Source of the DNA: Polytrichum commune
Lineage: Eukaryota > Streptophyta > Polytrichopsida > Polytrichales > Polytrichaceae
Length of the DNA stretch: 32,871 bases
Reading direction: 5' to 3'
Assembly (NCBI GenBank): GCA_950295325.1
Contig: CATNTY010000039.1
Coordinates: forward strand, 1 to 32,871
Both the position numbers and the translations under genes were made by a program. The notes below the pieces were generated by a model. It worked only from the letters and a program-made list of their open reading frames with translations, had not been told where the DNA came from and did not search any database. Shown in pieces: positions 32,525 through 32,871 of this stretch (position 1 is its first letter; every line of letters begins with the position of its first letter).

Positions 32525-32871
32525 TGACACCCAACAAGTGAGTGAATTCTCTCTTTGTTTGCAATTGTTGCATGCTATTGCGGTTTGCATACATTAATTT
32601 TGCAAGATGTCCACAAGCAATTCGCAAGTTTGGCACTTCTTTTGGATGGGTCATGGAGAACATTGTAGTGGTCCATACTTGTTCTTTTCTCATCAATATT
32701 AGTTAAATTATATATGTCTCCTTATCAAGTGTGTTAGATAATGTTGTTTCATGGTTTGATGTACTTGGTTTTGTGATCGATTGCTCTTCCTAATTTCTAG
32801 TGACATTTGTATCTATTGGACATGACATGGAGAGGGTAGGATCCCAACCATACAACTTTGGGGTTATTGGC
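32525..32871. other. Intergenic, no gene seen
   Basis: No supported coding or repeat to the window edge. Confidence 0.5.

Noticed and set aside
32228-32590. A 120-codon proline-rich minus-strand frame
   Set aside because: The prolines come from poly-G tracts on the other strand; the rest shows no protein-like features.
1-32871. CRISPR array, operon or prokaryotic defence system
   Set aside because: No regular short repeats with unique spacers, and the spliced gene and plant transposons show nuclear plant DNA.

Overview
The window looks like nuclear DNA from a land plant. It carries a Stowaway-type MITE with TA target duplications, a CACTA-type MITE with a 3-bp target duplication, decayed PIF/Harbinger and pogo/Tigger-like transposases, AT-rich intergenic DNA, and one protein gene with 12 GT-AG introns. 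Long poly-G tracts, pogo-like plant transposase relics and an unusual E1 gene make me lean towards a fern, lycophyte or gymnosperm over a flowering plant. That placement is inference and cannot be settled from this sequence.

The only intact gene I can support is on the minus strand, coding from 29597 down to 20975. It is a ubiquitin-activating enzyme (E1) whose 13 exons join without a frame break into 1146 codons plus a stop. Five of the exons are shorter than 130 bp and were found by matching conserved E1 blocks and splice sites. The catalytic cysteine (Cys711), the zinc-free Rossmann folds, the catalytic-cysteine domain and the C-terminal ubiquitin-fold domain are all present. Two arginines of the adenylation signature are replaced (to Asp593 and Gln598), there is a low-complexity insertion of about 100 residues, and many blocks read more like animal UBA1 than the Arabidopsis UBA1/UBA2 type.

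Upstream of the E1 gene lie about five copies of a roughly 155-bp repeat (29690-30365), a pyrimidine-rich probable leader (30540-30670 as read on the minus strand), and four copies of a 12-bp GC-rich word (30679-30902). I read this as promoter, leader and possible leader intron.

The rest (1-20900 and 30905-32871) is repeat-dominated. Layout: tandem repeat (265-690); long-TIR element (1118-1675); Stowaway MITE (1907-2029); coding-like dispersed repeat in inverted copies (4476-4680 and 7225-7423); foldbacks (4850-4923 and 5205-5504); 21-nt poly-G (5835-5855); 153-bp tandem duplication (5994-6300); CACTA MITE (6407-6669); PIF/Harbinger transposase pseudogene (9338-10140); direct repeat pair (12060/12648); 800 bp of A/T-only-like minisatellite (13790-14590) followed by a SINE-like head (14632-14805); pogo-like transposase pseudogene (15305-16483, minus); unidentified broken coding remnant (18000-18570, minus); 60-bp tandem repeat (19086-19283). 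No rRNA, intact tRNA, CRISPR array or operon was seen.
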